Shown piece by piece: positions 1 to 12,890 of a DNA stretch of 64,000 bases (the stretch's first letter is position 1; each line of letters begins with the position of its first letter). This DNA is from Eleginops maclovinus (Eukaryota; Chordata; Actinopteri; Perciformes; Eleginopidae), in assembly GCF_036324505.1 (NCBI RefSeq), contig NC_086350.1, positions 14,569,532-14,633,531 on the forward strand, read 5' to 3'. A program made the position numbers and the translations under genes. Below the pieces are notes generated by a model. It was not told the origin of the DNA. It was given only the letters and a program-made list of their open reading frames with translations, and did not search any database.

Positions 1-123
1 AATTTAGCCACTTAGGTTAGAAAAAACATTGCATCTGTGATTCTCTCAGAATTCATGTAAGGGGTTAAGATGGTTTCACAGAAAAGTATCCATTCACCTG
101 TTTAATGAATTGGTTTTAGGCTT

Positions 124-1158
124 TCACATCAGCTCAGTGGAAATGGTCATGTCATCGGGGATCATGACTTCGTTGGGAATGAGGTCAGCGACAAGGTCAT
201 TTCCTTTCAGCTCCAAGTTCTTCAGCAGTCCAGAAACACTTTCTTCGTTGAAATCACTCACATGCTGCTCCAAATTCGCTGCAGCCTCCACCTCCATCAG
301 CTCTTCCACTGACTCCACAACACCATTTTGGAACACCTCGGTCACCAGGATGTCTGAAGGCTCATCTGCATCGATTGTAGCGGTGATGGTAGGAATGTCA
401 ATGGGCTCAAGAATTACATCAGGGACATCCAGATCAATCAACGGGACTGAAGGAAACACCAGCTCAGGGAGAGACTCTTCGCTAAAACGGTCTGTCTTCT
501 GCTCCAGAAGCTCAGCGGGGGCTGGCACTGACTCTGGGAAGGGTTCTAGGAGTTCCTCTGGTTCAGGAATTGGCTCGGGTTCAGGAAGTGCCTCTGGTTC
601 GGGAACTGGCTCGGGTTCAGGGAGTGCTTCCGGTTCGGGAACTGGTTCAGGTTCAGGAACTGGTTCAGTTTCAGGGAGTGCCTCTGCTTCGGGAAATGGC
701 TCGGGTTCAAGGAGTGCCTCTGGTTTGGGAAATGGTTCGGGAACTGGCTCGGGCTCAGGGAGTGCCTCTGGTTCGGGAACTGGCTCTGGAGCAAGCAGAA
801 CTTCAGCAACAGGTTTTGGCTCGGCAACAGGTTCTGGTTCTGGGGGTGATGGTTCGCTGACTGAGACCAAAGGCTCAGGTTGGGCTGGAGCTGGGGTTTC
901 TTTTGCCACAGGCTCTGGTTCAGCAGCAGGAATATCTACTATTTTATTGTCAATCACACATTCTTGAGTGGCACATGGCACCGGTACCACTGGCTCCTCC
1001 TTCACCACCTCTAGAACCTCTGTCTTAATGGCCTCCTGAACCTGTGTTATCCCACTGTCTGCTGCAGGCGCTGCTGCTGGCTCTGCTGCAGTCTTCTGCT
1101 CAGGGGCAGCAGCCTCGGCACTGTTGGCTTCTCGCACTCTGGTAAACCGGTTTCCCAT
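124..1158 (-). CDS. uncharacterised acidic Pro/Glu-repeat protein, 344 aa
   Basis: I do not recognise this gene. One open exon carries the whole coding sequence. A splice acceptor (minus-strand ccgtacag) lies 7 bases before the ATG, so at least one 5' noncoding exon is expected, perhaps at 2051-2250. The protein starts [10 protein letters not shown]; the Gly2 context could allow N-myristoylation, which is inference. An Ala/Glu-rich N-terminus (about residues 10-60) is followed by a Pro/Glu tandem-repeat block (about 90-215, [16 protein letters not shown] units). The acidic C-terminal third is not repetitive, has helical character (about 270-330) and ends in MTISTELM. There are no membrane segments or catalytic motifs. 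The balanced ATG and stop, the upstream acceptor and the non-repetitive C-terminus argue for a real gene; the repeat block alone would not. It could be a fish-specific or fast-evolving scaffold protein. Confidence 0.6.
   Translation of the reverse strand: MGNRFTRVREANSAEAAAPEQKTAAEPAAAPAADSGITQVQEAIKTEVLEVVKEEPVVPVPCATQECVIDNKIVDIPAAEPEPVAKETPAPAQPEPLVSVSEPSPPEPEPVAEPKPVAEVLLAPEPVPEPEALPEPEPVPEPFPKPEALLEPEPFPEAEALPETEPVPEPEPVPEPEALPEPEPVPEPEALPEPEPIPEPEELLEPFPESVPAPAELLEQKTDRFSEESLPELVFPSVPLIDLDVPDVILEPIDIPTITATIDADEPSDILVTEVFQNGVVESVEELMEVEAAANLEQHVSDFNEESVSGLLKNLELKGNDLVADLIPNEVMIPDDMTISTELM
545..800 (-). repeat. intragenic tandem repeat, about 36-bp units coding [12 protein letters not shown]
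   Basis: Degenerate units of 18 and 36 bp, built on ggttcggga-actggc and agtgcctct on the plus strand, repeat here. On the coding minus strand they give alternating PEPEPVPEP and PEALPEP blocks. The opposite strand is also open and reads as a Gly/Ser repeat; this is a by-product of the repeat. Length polymorphism would be expected. Confidence 0.85.
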
Positions 1159-2783
1159 GATGAACCTGTACGGAGTTAAAAAATGAGACTAAAATAACTT
1201 TACATTTTTAAATATTAAATTCTGTTATGCAAGTCAAACTTTTCATTAATATTACACAATGTCCCTGTTGCTAGAATTGCATTTTAAGTGGTAGCTTTCT
1301 GTTCAAATTCATGAATACACAGTTGATCAATGTAACAAAAAACACAAAAAGTAATCAGAGACAGTTGCTTTTTTCTGTCAGGGTTCACCAAACTGGTTAA
1401 GCAGAGAAATCTCCCAGTGTGTGGGTTATGGTACATTGTGTTCTCATCCCCTTCCCTAACCGCATGTACAGCATGTACCATATCATGTATAGGGATTTGA
1501 GCGTGTCTACACAGGGAATGTTAATGTTGTGATTACGGGTTTTTTTTAAGCTTTTGTTTAATAGATGTATTATTTCTCGCTTGCCTGCTTTACAACTTCT
1601 CCGGTATTTACTCAATTAAAAACCATTGTGGACACGTTCAGACGTGCATTAAAAACGTTTGCAAATTATAACCACTAACGGCCCCGTGTCATGAAAATTT
1701 GATTTGATGATTTGTCTTTGTTTGCATTTACTGATTATATCGTAAAATCACCACACCTTGGTCCAGTTGTGCAGCCTATCAGATCATTAATCCGCAGGAG
1801 CACATGCAGTTCAAAATGTTTTAATGTTTGATAAATTGACATGACATGACAAGTGTGTCGATTATTGTCATTTACAACACAAACAACAACCGTGTGCTAT
1901 TTGCCACTGATTGTTGGTGAAAGCTAAACGAACAAAGAAACCCTTGCAGGCGACCCCGCCTCCCTCTCGTGCTGAACAAGCCTAAAATATATCTAAAATG
2001 TACAGAAATAAAAATAGCTCTGCTTAAAACGTGAAGTATGAAATATTTACCAACCGTTTGAAGCTTTTTGCGTTTGAGAAGAAATGGATAAAGTTGCAGA
2101 TGATTTTGCACACCCAACTTGGAGAAGTCCGCACGTCAAACTGTCTCTCGAAGCGCGCACCAGAGAAGTAGACTCACCGTGCGCGTCCACGATGCGCGTA
2201 CCGTACACCAACCACAAGCCTCTCAATTTTCTGAAACGGGTTGACTTCAAAAAACCGTAAGCAATTTTCGCAACATTCTCAACATTAAACTACTTCTGGG
2301 AATTGACTAAATCAAATGTAATATGCAACCATATTTCAGTGTTTTGACTAAGTGAAACCTTTTTGAGGTTTAAAAATCAACAGTTTCAGTTTCAAAGTGA
2401 CCATCGCTAGATAATTTGGAAATTTCAGCTTTGAAAAAAAACATCTTCATTAGATCACTTTTCAAAATGATCACTACTAGAGCTTTTAAATTGATCCCTT
2501 TAATTTCACGAGAGTTATTGAGAACGCCAGTCTATTTCATGTTGGTGTAATGTGGCCATAATAAGGAAGCTGACACACTGTAGATTACATAATCTGCGAC
2601 ACATTTAAGTGTGTTATTCTGAGAAGTCCTATTGAAGGCAGATTCTTGAAGATTATTCAGACCATGCCGGATCAAGTTATATGCAGACATATTGAAATTA
2701 TGTATCTTTTGATGTATAAACTAACAGGCACCACACTTGTGACCGCTTTTCTTCAGGTGAGGGGATATAAAACAGCTTCAGTT
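1159..2783. other. noncoding gap with candidate 5' exons of both flanking genes
   Basis: No coding region is supported. At 2051-2250 the sequence is relatively CpG-rich on the minus strand and ends in a good donor (ggttg|gtaaat), so it may be the first, noncoding exon of the Pro/Glu-repeat gene. At 2740-2783 a pyrimidine-rich stretch ending in cttcag precedes the tmem140 ATG, consistent with an acceptor bringing in a 5' UTR exon. The rest is AT-rich and featureless. Confidence 0.35.
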
Positions 2784-3347
2784 ATGACTGCTCTTTCCAC
2801 ATGGCTCTGTTTTGGGATTTCGGCGTTTCTCCTGCTCATCTTCATGCAAATGTTAACCTCTCTGGTGTTATATGCCGGTGTGTTTATCCTCTCCAATGAG
2901 ACCCTCATCAGCCCCTTTCACTTCTGTCTTGCACATCAACATGATGAACTGTCCTGCAACAATGAGCACTGGAACGCTGTAAGCAGAACGGAGTCCATAC
3001 AAATGTTCTTCCTTGACCTGGTGGTTACCCTGGGTTTGTACATTCCCGTGGTGCTTGTGGCCTTTGCTCTGCTGGCCATGCTTTTAGCTGCTTATGGCAA
3101 AGACACAGCAGTACTCTGGTTAAGCATGGCCTTCCAGGCTGCATCCAGTCTACTCATCCTGACTGGCATTATTGTTTTTTTGGTTAGATTTCAATCATAT
3201 GTGAGCTGGGAACACTTTACCATCTGGTTCTATATATGTGTGGCAGTGCAAGTTCAGCTGGTTATCTTAACTGTGCTTACCAACTTGTCACGAAAGAGAC
3301 TATCATCTGACTGGGAGTGCATGAGTCCGAATGAGAAGTCATTCTAA
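2784..3347 (+). CDS. tmem140: TMEM140-like four-helix membrane protein
   Basis: Single coding exon of 187 residues from MTALSTWLCF to MSPNEKSF; human TMEM140 is about 185. The frame is open further upstream to 2646, but a splice-acceptor-like tract ends at 2757. The 2784 ATG gives the family length and puts the first membrane helix near the N-terminus, so I chose it. Four hydrophobic segments lie at about residues 9-33, 77-103, 109-131 and 143-165. The first extracellular loop carries NETL and the paired cysteines FHFCL and LSCNN, similar in layout to human FYNFCLW and LQCHQF. The gene sits beside cyren, its neighbour in human. Polyadenylation signals AATAAA lie at 3455 and 3636. The function is poorly known (interferon-responsive in mammals). 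Identity rests on topology, length, the loop pattern and synteny; overall sequence similarity is modest. Confidence 0.72.
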   Translation: MTALSTWLCFGISAFLLLIFMQMLTSLVLYAGVFILSNETLISPFHFCLAHQHDELSCNNEHWNAVSRTESIQMFFLDLVVTLGLYIPVVLVAFALLAMLLAAYGKDTAVLWLSMAFQAASSLLILTGIIVFLVRFQSYVSWEHFTIWFYICVAVQVQLVILTVLTNLSRKRLSSDWECMSPNEKSF

Positions 3348-4671
3348 ACACACAATATACAGTTGTTCTTGACAAAGATATAATCAACAAAGTGTTTGTT
3401 TGATTCTTAACTCTATTTCTTTGTTTAATGTTATTTGTGTTTTACAAAACGTAGAATAAATCTTCGCTTTAGGGCATTGCTGCTGTAAAACAAGTGTGAT
3501 GACAGATTTGAATATCAAACCTGTTACACCTCTTTTGTTAAATATACTGGAGTAAAGTGTACCTGCCTCAATGTAGAGAAGCAATGTCTTTGAATTCTAG
3601 ACAAACTGGTTTCTGAAAGAGAAAACCGAGTTTCTAATAAAAATATGACTTATTTTATCAGATAAACATAAGGCATGTGAAATCAATTGTGTAAAAAGCT
3701 ACTAATCTAAAAGTGTCAGCACTGACAGTACACAGAACCTTTGACAGGACGTATTCAAGAAAACATACAACGGCTACTTTGTCATTTAATCAAGTGAAGA
3801 TAAACCCTGCGAAATTAAGCAAATATAAAATTGCATTTAAGTATGAGAGTTTACGTCATGAATTTCACTTGTGGTGTCATTAAGAGAAAATCTGGATCGT
3901 ATTCACTGAAAAAGATACAGTATATTTCTGTTTGTACAAAAGGCCCCAGGTTCAGATACAGTGTACTGCTGTAAGTCGGAACTCAGTTTCAAGTATTAAG
4001 TGGATTGTTCATGGAAACCAAAAAGCAAAGGTCTTCTAGTTAAAGCATCCCTGTCTAATCACCGACACTGTGGTCATACTGTTACATGACCACAGCTGAT
4101 GTCAGTTTCACATTCAAAGAATCTGCTCTTTCACTTATCTCAACAATTTAATGTTCTGGCTCTCTGGTTAAAGCTTTCAGTAAAACATTCTTATTCATAA
4201 ATGTAGTTCAAGTCAAAGTTTGAAATTCCATGTTCTCTGACGGAACAGACTTTCCATTTAATGCCTATTATATCAGTGATCCTGCAGATGGTTAATTCAT
4301 GCAATACGGTGTGGTGTAAGATATGTAGCAGCACCATTAACTGGGAATGGACCAAAGACTTTGTGAAGCCACACAGTAAACTGCCTTGTTGAGTTATATG
4401 CTGTCAAAAACAAGTTTACACATTGTTTCTATGTTAAAACCTTTTACATAGAAATGTATTTCATCCACAGTTTAAGAAGCTGAGTCCTAATTTAACATCC
4501 CAGGGGCATCAATTAAAGGATAAGTTCTCCATTGTATGGCTTTATGTAGGAGCTGATGTGTGCATCCAAGTACTGCTTGGACTGTCTGGTGATCTGTAAT
4601 TAGAAAAGGCTTTCCCATGTAAGAGAATATTTTAGTGTGCACATTTCAGTGGTTTTCTGATCAGTTCATCA
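3348..4671. other. convergent 3' UTRs of tmem140 and cyren
   Basis: The two genes are tail-to-tail here. The left part, up to about 3660, is tmem140 3' UTR with AATAAA at 3455-3460 and 3636-3641. The remainder, AT-rich and without an open frame, is probably the cyren 3' UTR read on the minus strand. No other feature is seen. Confidence 0.5.
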
Positions 4672-5734
4672 TCAGCTGAAAAAGATTTCTCGCACAAGAC
4701 GCAAGGCATCCTCCTCCTCTTCCTGCACTGCTTCTGCCAGCACCTGCGAGTGTCCCTCTTCTTCTTCAGCCTCCAGTTCTACATTCACAGGAACGCTGTG
4801 ATCCTGTACTGGTCCTGACCTATGTCCCTCAGGTCCCTGATGCTGCTGGCTCTTTGTGTATGGCAATGTTTCCACATCTGTTATGTCCATGTCTGTTTCT
4901 GAAACATACATTGACACCAGGGCTTCCCCGCTGTCTGAAGACTCCTCCTCTAAAATCACTGGCTTCACCGTCGTCTTTATTATTGCAGGGCTCTTCCTCA
5001 TTTTCACTGTGGTGTCTATTTCCTTGTCTTCCACCTGTGTGACAGGGTTAATCACTCATAATTAAACAATGCTTTGTAGAATATATTGCATTTCACTTAC
5101 ACTATAACAAATGGTTTAAGATATGATTTTAATGTGGGTCCTTTACCCAACCTTTGTACATGTAATTTAATTGAGACACAGACTTGGGCTGTTTGCAATT
5201 ACTACGCAGTCAAATTATGTTTTGCAAACTTGAAAAAGTAAGCCTGTACTAAAATCCCAATATATTTGATTTTCACTAATATTATCTTTTCGATTAGCCT
5301 TTTGTGGTCATGTCAACATCCTGAACAATATGGATATTTTTTTCCTTTTTATATCACATTATATTAATAATTGAACCCCCATTTTAAAACGTTAAAAAAA
5401 CAGAGAAACAGCGCCACCTTTTGGTCAGTGGGGAAAGCACTGTTGTGGCAGGCTCCATTGGTAAGATATGAGACAGCTGCCTCCACCAGCTCCTTCTCGT
5501 TCATACAGTAGAAAACAGCCCTGGAAACACAACAGTTCATCTTTGTTAGTCAAAATGAAATGAAGAAGATTTAAATGAAGCAGTAAACTGAAGCTTTTGG
5601 TTGTTTTTTTTGTTATTTTACGTCAATTACCGTGCAGTTTTCCGTTTTCTCTTGCTCTTCAGAGGCTCCTTCTCTTTCACTTTCTCTTCTTTCTTCGACA
5701 TCCATGTCGGCAGCGCCCGGTGCCTTTCTGCCAT
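4672..5734 (-). CDS. cyren: CYREN/MRI, Ku-binding modulator of non-homologous end joining
   Basis: Three exons: 5631-5734, 5418-5520 and 4672-5034, with phases 2, 0, stop; 189 residues (human about 157). The N-terminus reads MAERHRALPTWMSKKE, where RALPTWM matches the Ku-binding motif (human RVLPSWL). Exon 2 encodes VFYCMNEKELVEAAVSYL, the conserved centre (human TVYCMNEAEIVDVALGIL). The acidic tail ends DALRLVREIFFS, matching human DVLKYVREIFFS, the XLF-like motif. In mammals the protein binds Ku70/80 through these two motifs and tunes double-strand break repair with the cell cycle. The middle, largely disordered, is longer here. An E-box CACGTG at 5856-5861 lies 120 bp upstream of the ATG. 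tmem140 is convergent next door. Confidence 0.93.
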
Positions 5735-6557
5735 GCTGGCCTTTTATAAACGACTAAATCATCTGTCTATTCGTACAAAAGTTACTGAGAATAAGCGTTG
5801 TTAACCATTTAGTGAATAGGAAGCAGAACACGAGGTTTGCTGTTTGTGTAGTGTGCACGTGACCGCAATGTCTGACGGACGTAGTCATCAGCGCTACTTA
5901 GCGGACAAGCATTATAATACACCACAATAAAAAGTGAAAACTTCGTTCACACTTTGATTTTATCATGGTTTTCAATAAAACGATTTTTATTCTCAGATTT
6001 TAGTTGTTTAACGTTTTACACAAGTTCCAGCCAGTTGATTAGAGGGAATTGAAGCCTAATTTATTCTCTTTAATAATCATTTAAAAAAGCCTTGATCAAG
6101 CCTTGGTATTTAATTTATGGATACTACGTTTAGTATGTAACAGACTCTGCATACTCTATAATGTCTTGAAAATATTTGCCTCTTACATTTTGAGTAGAAA
6201 AACTATTACGAAATGCAAAACATGATTACACATGAGTCACATAACTAGTAAAGTGCTAAAGCTTTACCCAACTCCAACCTCACAAGACTAAACATGACTT
6301 TATATCATTACTTGATACACTTTTTGGAGTTGACTTGATTGACTCATAGAAACATTATTGAGACATTGGAATGGGTCTTCAGATGTCTTTCTAAAGGATT
6401 ATATTGAAAGGACTGTATACTATATAGAGCTGGTATAATGCTGAAAACTGCACGAATGTATAGTATTAACAAAGTTCAACTACACTTTCAATTATCTCTC
6501 TATCTATCTTCATTTATACCATCCCCCGGCAGATGTACCAACCCACATTAATAAACA

Positions 6558-6760
<203 letters not shown>

Positions 6761-7835
6761 TACATGCTATCGTCAGAATTAATCAGGGTTGCAGTAGTGT
6801 GTTGTGTAATTAAAACTGTGTTGCACTCTAAATTCACCTCTGTGTCTTCTTTTATCCACCGTTGCTGTTACTTGTGATTGTTTGCAGCATTCTGCCTATT
6901 ATATTGTAACACAAGTATCAAAAAGCAACACCTTAACAAAATACAGAAAAAAGACATTTATTTTATTATTATTAATTTTTAATAATATTTGTATAATAAC
7001 AATTATTTGACAGCATTCTGGGTATGTGTGGACATACTGAGGCAGGATGGCTTCTAACCCTATGTGCCTTGTTCTCCACACCCATCGGCAGATAATCCAC
7101 ACTAGTCTAGTCGCCTCACCTGACACATTTTTTTTTCACTTTTCCTTCTTTTATCCTCCCTGTCCTTTGACCAACCTCATTCAATCTTTGATGCTCCAAA
7201 CAACCTTGTATCAGACTCTCACTCTCTGTCACTTTGTTTTAAAGCTGCCTTCTCCCACTCAGGCCTTTTAATCATGTCTCTAAAGCTCTTTCCTAAGTGC
7301 TTAGGCCTTGATTGCAAAGACCAGCTTTGTTTATTTGACTAAATTAAAAAAGGGGAAAAAAAACTCAAGGCAAAGAGCATGTTAACAGCCAGATGCACCC
7401 ATGCTGTCATTTCCCTAAAGCTCTAAAGTTCAGCGCATTTTAGGAAAAACAAGTAATCAGAGGGCTGGTTTCAAATGAAGAAAAATCCTCAAAATCTCCC
7501 ACCATATAATTATTATTCCCAGAACGAAGTCATCTCTTGTGTAAAATAAAAATACTACTGACCTGTATTTTGTCATTCCTAACATATTTCATTTACACTA
7601 CTGGAAAACAAAGAAATCCAACAAGGTCAAATTATTAGTGTAGAATGGATTGGTTTCCAGTGACACACCTAGCCACATTTCTCACCACGCTAGCCCTTTC
7701 TTTTTAACAACCACAGTCATGTGTTGATTACTAAAAAACTAAATTAAAACAAACTATAACTCCTCATCATCATTATGGATGCATAACCATAATTGTTAAA
7801 ATAATTGAATGTATTATGAAAACCGATTTTAAATA

Positions 7836-8382
7836 TTAAATGTCTTCTATTATGCTTTATTTGAACAATATCTTGTAGGCAATATCTACACAAAACTTGT
7901 CTGTGAAGTGTTTTGCTCAAAATACCAAACAGATCTCCCATTGTAGCATGCCTCATACCCCTCTATTTCTGCCCTGTTCCTGAAGTGCTGATTCTGTGAC
8001 TGTCTTTAAATTTGAGCGGACCTGAAGCTGGCCACGCTCTTAAGTCCCTCTTGCAGACATCCTGCTGAATGCACAGACACACAGAGGTGCTGCGGAGGGG
8101 ATTCAGCTGGCGACTGTTTATGGGGGAAGATAGGTTGGGACGTGTCACGTGGGCGGGACGTTGCCACGAGTGCAGTGCCAGCCCATATTTTGGTTATGAC
8201 GTCATGACTGAAGCCAATCTGGATCAGCTCATTTGTACCCCCGTTTTTAGAGATGTGGGTAAGGAGGAAAAGAGAGAGGGTTGAGTTTTCTGACACTTTG
8301 TGAGTCTCCTTACACATCGGGGACACATATTTATGTATAAAAGACAGCAAAAAATGCATTTTCCATAATAGGGGACCTTTAA
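7836..8382. mobile_element. nonautonomous TTAA-flanked element (MITE), copy 1
   Basis: Starts TTAA-ATGTCTTCTATTATGC and ends CATAATAGGGGACCT-TTAA. The ends are imperfect inverted repeats of each other and match those of the copy at 32677-33866. Inside, the stretches GTGTTTTGCTCAAAAT and AGTGCTGATTCTGTGACT are shared with that copy. TTAA at both outer edges suggests a piggyBac-type target site duplication. There is no transposase. Confidence 0.75.
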
Positions 8383-9499
8383 AATGTACTTGCAGATTCT
8401 AAAGAGGCATTGGATTCATCCTCCTCTAGGCTGGCTGCCACCTCCTCAGATCAGTCCTAAGCAGCTTGCCTGCTGGCGGAGTAAAGCTTGTTCAAGCACT
8501 GCTGAATTTATGGGTCAATCACGGCCAAAATGTCTGTTACACTTACTGACACGACAACATCACTTCTTGTTTGACATTGGTTATGTTTATTGGAAAGATT
8601 TGCATTGGTTATACAACTTGATCAGGAAAGTTGAATAGATATTTGTTTTCATTTAATTTAATCTATATCTCCTCTTGTTTTCCACAGCTTCCTCTTTACT
8701 TTATTTCAAGTCTGAGGGTCCTAATTGGTGAGAACCAGACTAATCTTTTAGTTGTCTTCTTAAGCTTAACCCTTTGCCATCTGTCCCAGAAAGGCTTCTT
8801 GTGATTGGCCATGCGGCATAAGAGAGCAAGGATTAAGGAAAAGCAGAATCTTTAAATTAAATGAGGATATTTCACTTGTCACGAAGGGCATGATGGTATC
8901 TATCGGGACGGACATGATATCATCTCATTATGTTAACAAGAATCCTATGAGCGCATGTGTGCACATGTTTCTGGTACCATATGCATGCTCACAGAAGCAT
9001 ACTTTGGTGTAAATTCAAGCAAAACTCTTTCTTGTACAGCAATACCCAGGATGTATACAAGTGTAGCACACACTCAACCCTTATTTGATGTGTTGATTTA
9101 CATTGCTGATGAGAAGAGATGCCTGTTTGATTAGAATTTGCCATACATAATGTTTCAAACACATTGATCATTTGGTTGCTTACATAACTATAATGTCATA
9201 TATTTGTTGTTTTTTTCTATTTAGTTTTTCGCGTGAACGGAAACATAAATGATACACTTTGAATTCTGTGCGATAATAGGAGTGTCCTTATATAAACTCA
9301 TAATTTTTCAGCTTGATAACAAATGCTATTGTCTGTGGAGATATCATTTATATATACACATTCCTACATTTACTTAATGGACAGCTGTTGAATGCCTGAT
9401 TGTTGTCTGAGAAAGTTGAGTGGCAGTGGTTGGCTGTGAGAAGTGAACAGCGCTGCTTTTTAGTTAATGTTTTGAAGTACTTCTTGGTATCTTACATGT

Positions 9500-9830
9500 A
9501 TTTCAAACTATGGAGCAAATTCATACTGACCAAGACTATCTGGTATATATTGGGATACTGGCTTTAAAGTACTATGCTCCACACAGTTGGAACAATTTAC
9601 AAAATCTTGATGAATTAGACAAGCTGATCTCTTTTGAATCAATTTAATTGCTGGTTTGATGCCTTTGTTTTGTAGCAGTTAATAATTGTCCTAATTTGAT
9701 ATCCTTCGTCTGTTGGTTATGTTTTTAAATGATCTATGTTGTAACCTTTGTGTGTTTCTATTGTTTAAATGTAATGTAGTGTAATGTACGGGGTGGCCCT
9801 TCATGTTAAAAATAAAGACAATGACAGCGA
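9500..9830 (+). mobile_element. 3' tail of a degenerate non-LTR retrotransposon
   Basis: From 9561 a 28-codon frame reads ALKYYAPHSWNNLQNLDE and on to LDKLISFES before a stop at 9645. This is the pattern found at the extreme C-terminus of fish LINE reverse-transcriptase proteins (APxxWNxLQ, then LxxLISLxxF). A 3' UTR-like tract with AATAAA at 9811 follows. The 5' boundary is a guess, as the element is truncated. The LINE clade cannot be assigned by eye. Confidence 0.6.
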
Positions 9831-12686
9831 AGCAAAACAGAATGGAAGATGTGACCATTTAAATGGAAACCTTTTTTTGAGTTTTATTCTGAGCTTTTTC
9901 TATTGTTAATATAATAACAGAAAACCTGAATCACATATCACAACATAATCACCCTCGCGTACTTAACAACATTCCACTCAAGAATGCATCATTATTTCTA
10001 CCCTGGTTTCCATGTACAAACATAATTAATCATCGTCTAGTTCTTTTTTCTTGATCTGTGGGTTGTCTTATCGAGCTTTCATTCACTCATTAAGCAGGGA
10101 GGAGATCTTCACTCGCTTGACTGCACTTGACAGCTGTTGGCTTGGTAAAGATCATCTATTAGGACCTGATAATTAGAAAGTATTATAAACTTGAGTCTGC
10201 TGAGACAAAAGGTAAGCAAGGTTTTACCAAAGTGCAATGCATCCCATGAACAAATTCCCTCCTCACTTGGGTGCTTTTCCCCCCAAAAAAATTTTCTTTC
10301 ACAATGATCCACACAATTTATTTTAAAAATAACAAAAGACTAGCGAAAGCAAAGGGATTAAATGTGCGTGTGGTTGTTCTTCCTTGTGATTGCTGCTGTC
10401 TCTGATGAAATGGCCTTAGAAGATAACAGGCAGACATCACATACAACAAATTAAAAGTGTTTATAATCATAAAGAGGAGATGTAGCACACCAAGTGAGAA
10501 GGAGTTTAGCATGAACAGATTAGAACAAGGGATATAAATAACAAAAGACACAGGATTGTGTTGAAAGGGAGCTATAAGTCAGAAATATTTAATAATAAAC
10601 CAATTTTTACAATTTGATTTGAGATGCTGGTTCTGATTATAGTATAGTTTTTCTTACATATCTATAATAGGGTCATTTTTATTTCTTCCCTTTTTCCATC
10701 TAATCCGGGATGGGGCAGGGATAAAAATAGAGTTTCTCATCAGCTCGTTCTGCTCTATGATATCGCATATGTCTTAATCTGACCAGGAAAAGGATGTTTG
10801 TGTTAACTCTCAGTCAGCAAGGCTCCTGGGACAGTCTGGCTCAGAGGTCCAAGCTGAGTATTATGTAATGAATGATCTATGAGGATGATTAAATCGCAAG
10901 TCAAAATATGTGTAGATTATGTTCTTGATAAACTCGGTTTGGAACTGAGAAGGAGAAAAGTGAATCATGCAAAGTATAATGAAGTAATGGCTTTATTGTT
11001 TTACTATACAACCCCATTTTTGTGTCCTTTTGTGTCCTCAGCTAGATTATTTGTTTCGTAAGGTACAGTTCAAATGCATATCAAATCTGTTGGGTTAAAA
11101 ACAAAAACACACACATCAATGTGATGATATTTGAGAAGCCACTGGGAAACAGTAATCTGTTCCACCCTATTAAAGTTGAGACTTGTAGGCTACTGTGCTT
11201 CCTCATCAACAGTAATAGGCCAAACCTGTAGGGATTTCCCTCCAATCACAGGCTTGTGGTATTTTAATTACTTTTTCTCGGAAGATGATAAAAGTGCTTT
11301 TCATCTAAATGTGTTGCGTTTAACTGCAACAAGCAGATCAACCAACACTGATTGAAGCAATGTGCTCAAATAGTTTAAGAGCCCCGGGACCTCTCAAACC
11401 TTTTGTTGCATGCTGCTGTTGAAGTGCATGAAATGCCCTGCTGTGTAATTCCTGAAAAGCAAAGATCCATTTCCTTGAAAGCTCTTTGGGTATTTTATAG
11501 ACAAGCATATGCTTATGCTTTACATGAAGAAAAAAAGAAAGGGTGGAGGGAGTGAAAGTTAATTTTACCCGGCAGAGTCACCTGGCTCACTCAACCGTAG
11601 ACTTAAATTAAAGATTCTAATTTCATCCTTTAGCACACGCTAATACAAGCAATCACCTGCCTGGTTAAAACTCCAATCAAAATGCTAATTGCAATCTGAA
11701 CAGTTTGGGATTTATTATTCTCCTTTAGTTACACTTTATTGTCCCTGCTTCCCTTTTGGTGGTTGCCAAAAAGGTTGTGACATTATAAAAATATGTGTGA
11801 TTATATTCACATTAGAGTTGACTTATTTTCTTAGACGTTATTCATCAGACGAGTCTACAGCTGTTGGAGAAATGCTAGTGCTTTTACGGATTAAGTGTTG
11901 GGGATTGGCATTGAGAGTGTGCAGTTGTTGTGTTCTTGGTGATAAGCTTATTTTTTGGTGCAATCATGCCAGTCATAATGTATTTTTACTGTTGCTACAA
12001 GGGTAAACTAGAATCATGGTTACATTCATGCATGCAATGGTTCATTTGTCAATAGGATTAAATACTTGATACTTGATTTTTTCAAAGAGATTTTGATCAA
12101 GATGAAATGAAATTTTTTGCCAAAAGATATCTTGGTAGATTCTTACAAAGCCTCAGTTGCATTTCTATACAAAACGTCAAGGAACGATAGTGCCACCTTT
12201 TTTTATTCCGTTTTTTTATTCAGAATAAGGCCAATTCGTTTTTGAGAGCATTGCATTCATATCATAGAGTACTCCTTTTCATCAGCCTGTTGAATACTTC
12301 TTAAAGAGAGCCCAAACATGAGCAGGAATATTAAATGGCTGCAGTGATGTGCATGGTGGAAGCAAATGAAAGACCTCAAGGACACCTCAGTAACACAAAA
12401 GCTGTCCCAACATTACAGCTACTCAGGTTGGATTAAAAAAAAAAACTGTATCACTTTGGTCACGTTCATAAAAACCTTTTCCCGCAAGTTGCTGCAGCTG
12501 TGCAGGTAGACAGATTTTGTATTTTTTCTACTTTGATTCATGTCTCTGTCAAACCCCCCAAAACCTTTGCTTTCTAGGTCCCTGATTGCCTTAGAAGAAG
12601 AAGGCAAAGCTCCAGCAGTGTTGCCTTGGCAGCATATGCAGATTCTAGCAGCTTTGATTTGCAGTAAACAAAGATGTATCGGTTTT

Positions 12687-12890
<204 letters not shown>

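Noticed and set aside
110..967. 285-residue Gly/Ser-rich plus-strand frame
   Set aside because: It is the reverse complement of the Pro/Glu repeat. The minus strand has a spliced, complete frame with non-repetitive ends; this one has none.
2646..2783. N-terminal extension of tmem140 by 46 codons
   Set aside because: An acceptor-like tract lies inside it and it would put a long unconserved stretch before the first helix; the 2784 ATG gives the family length.
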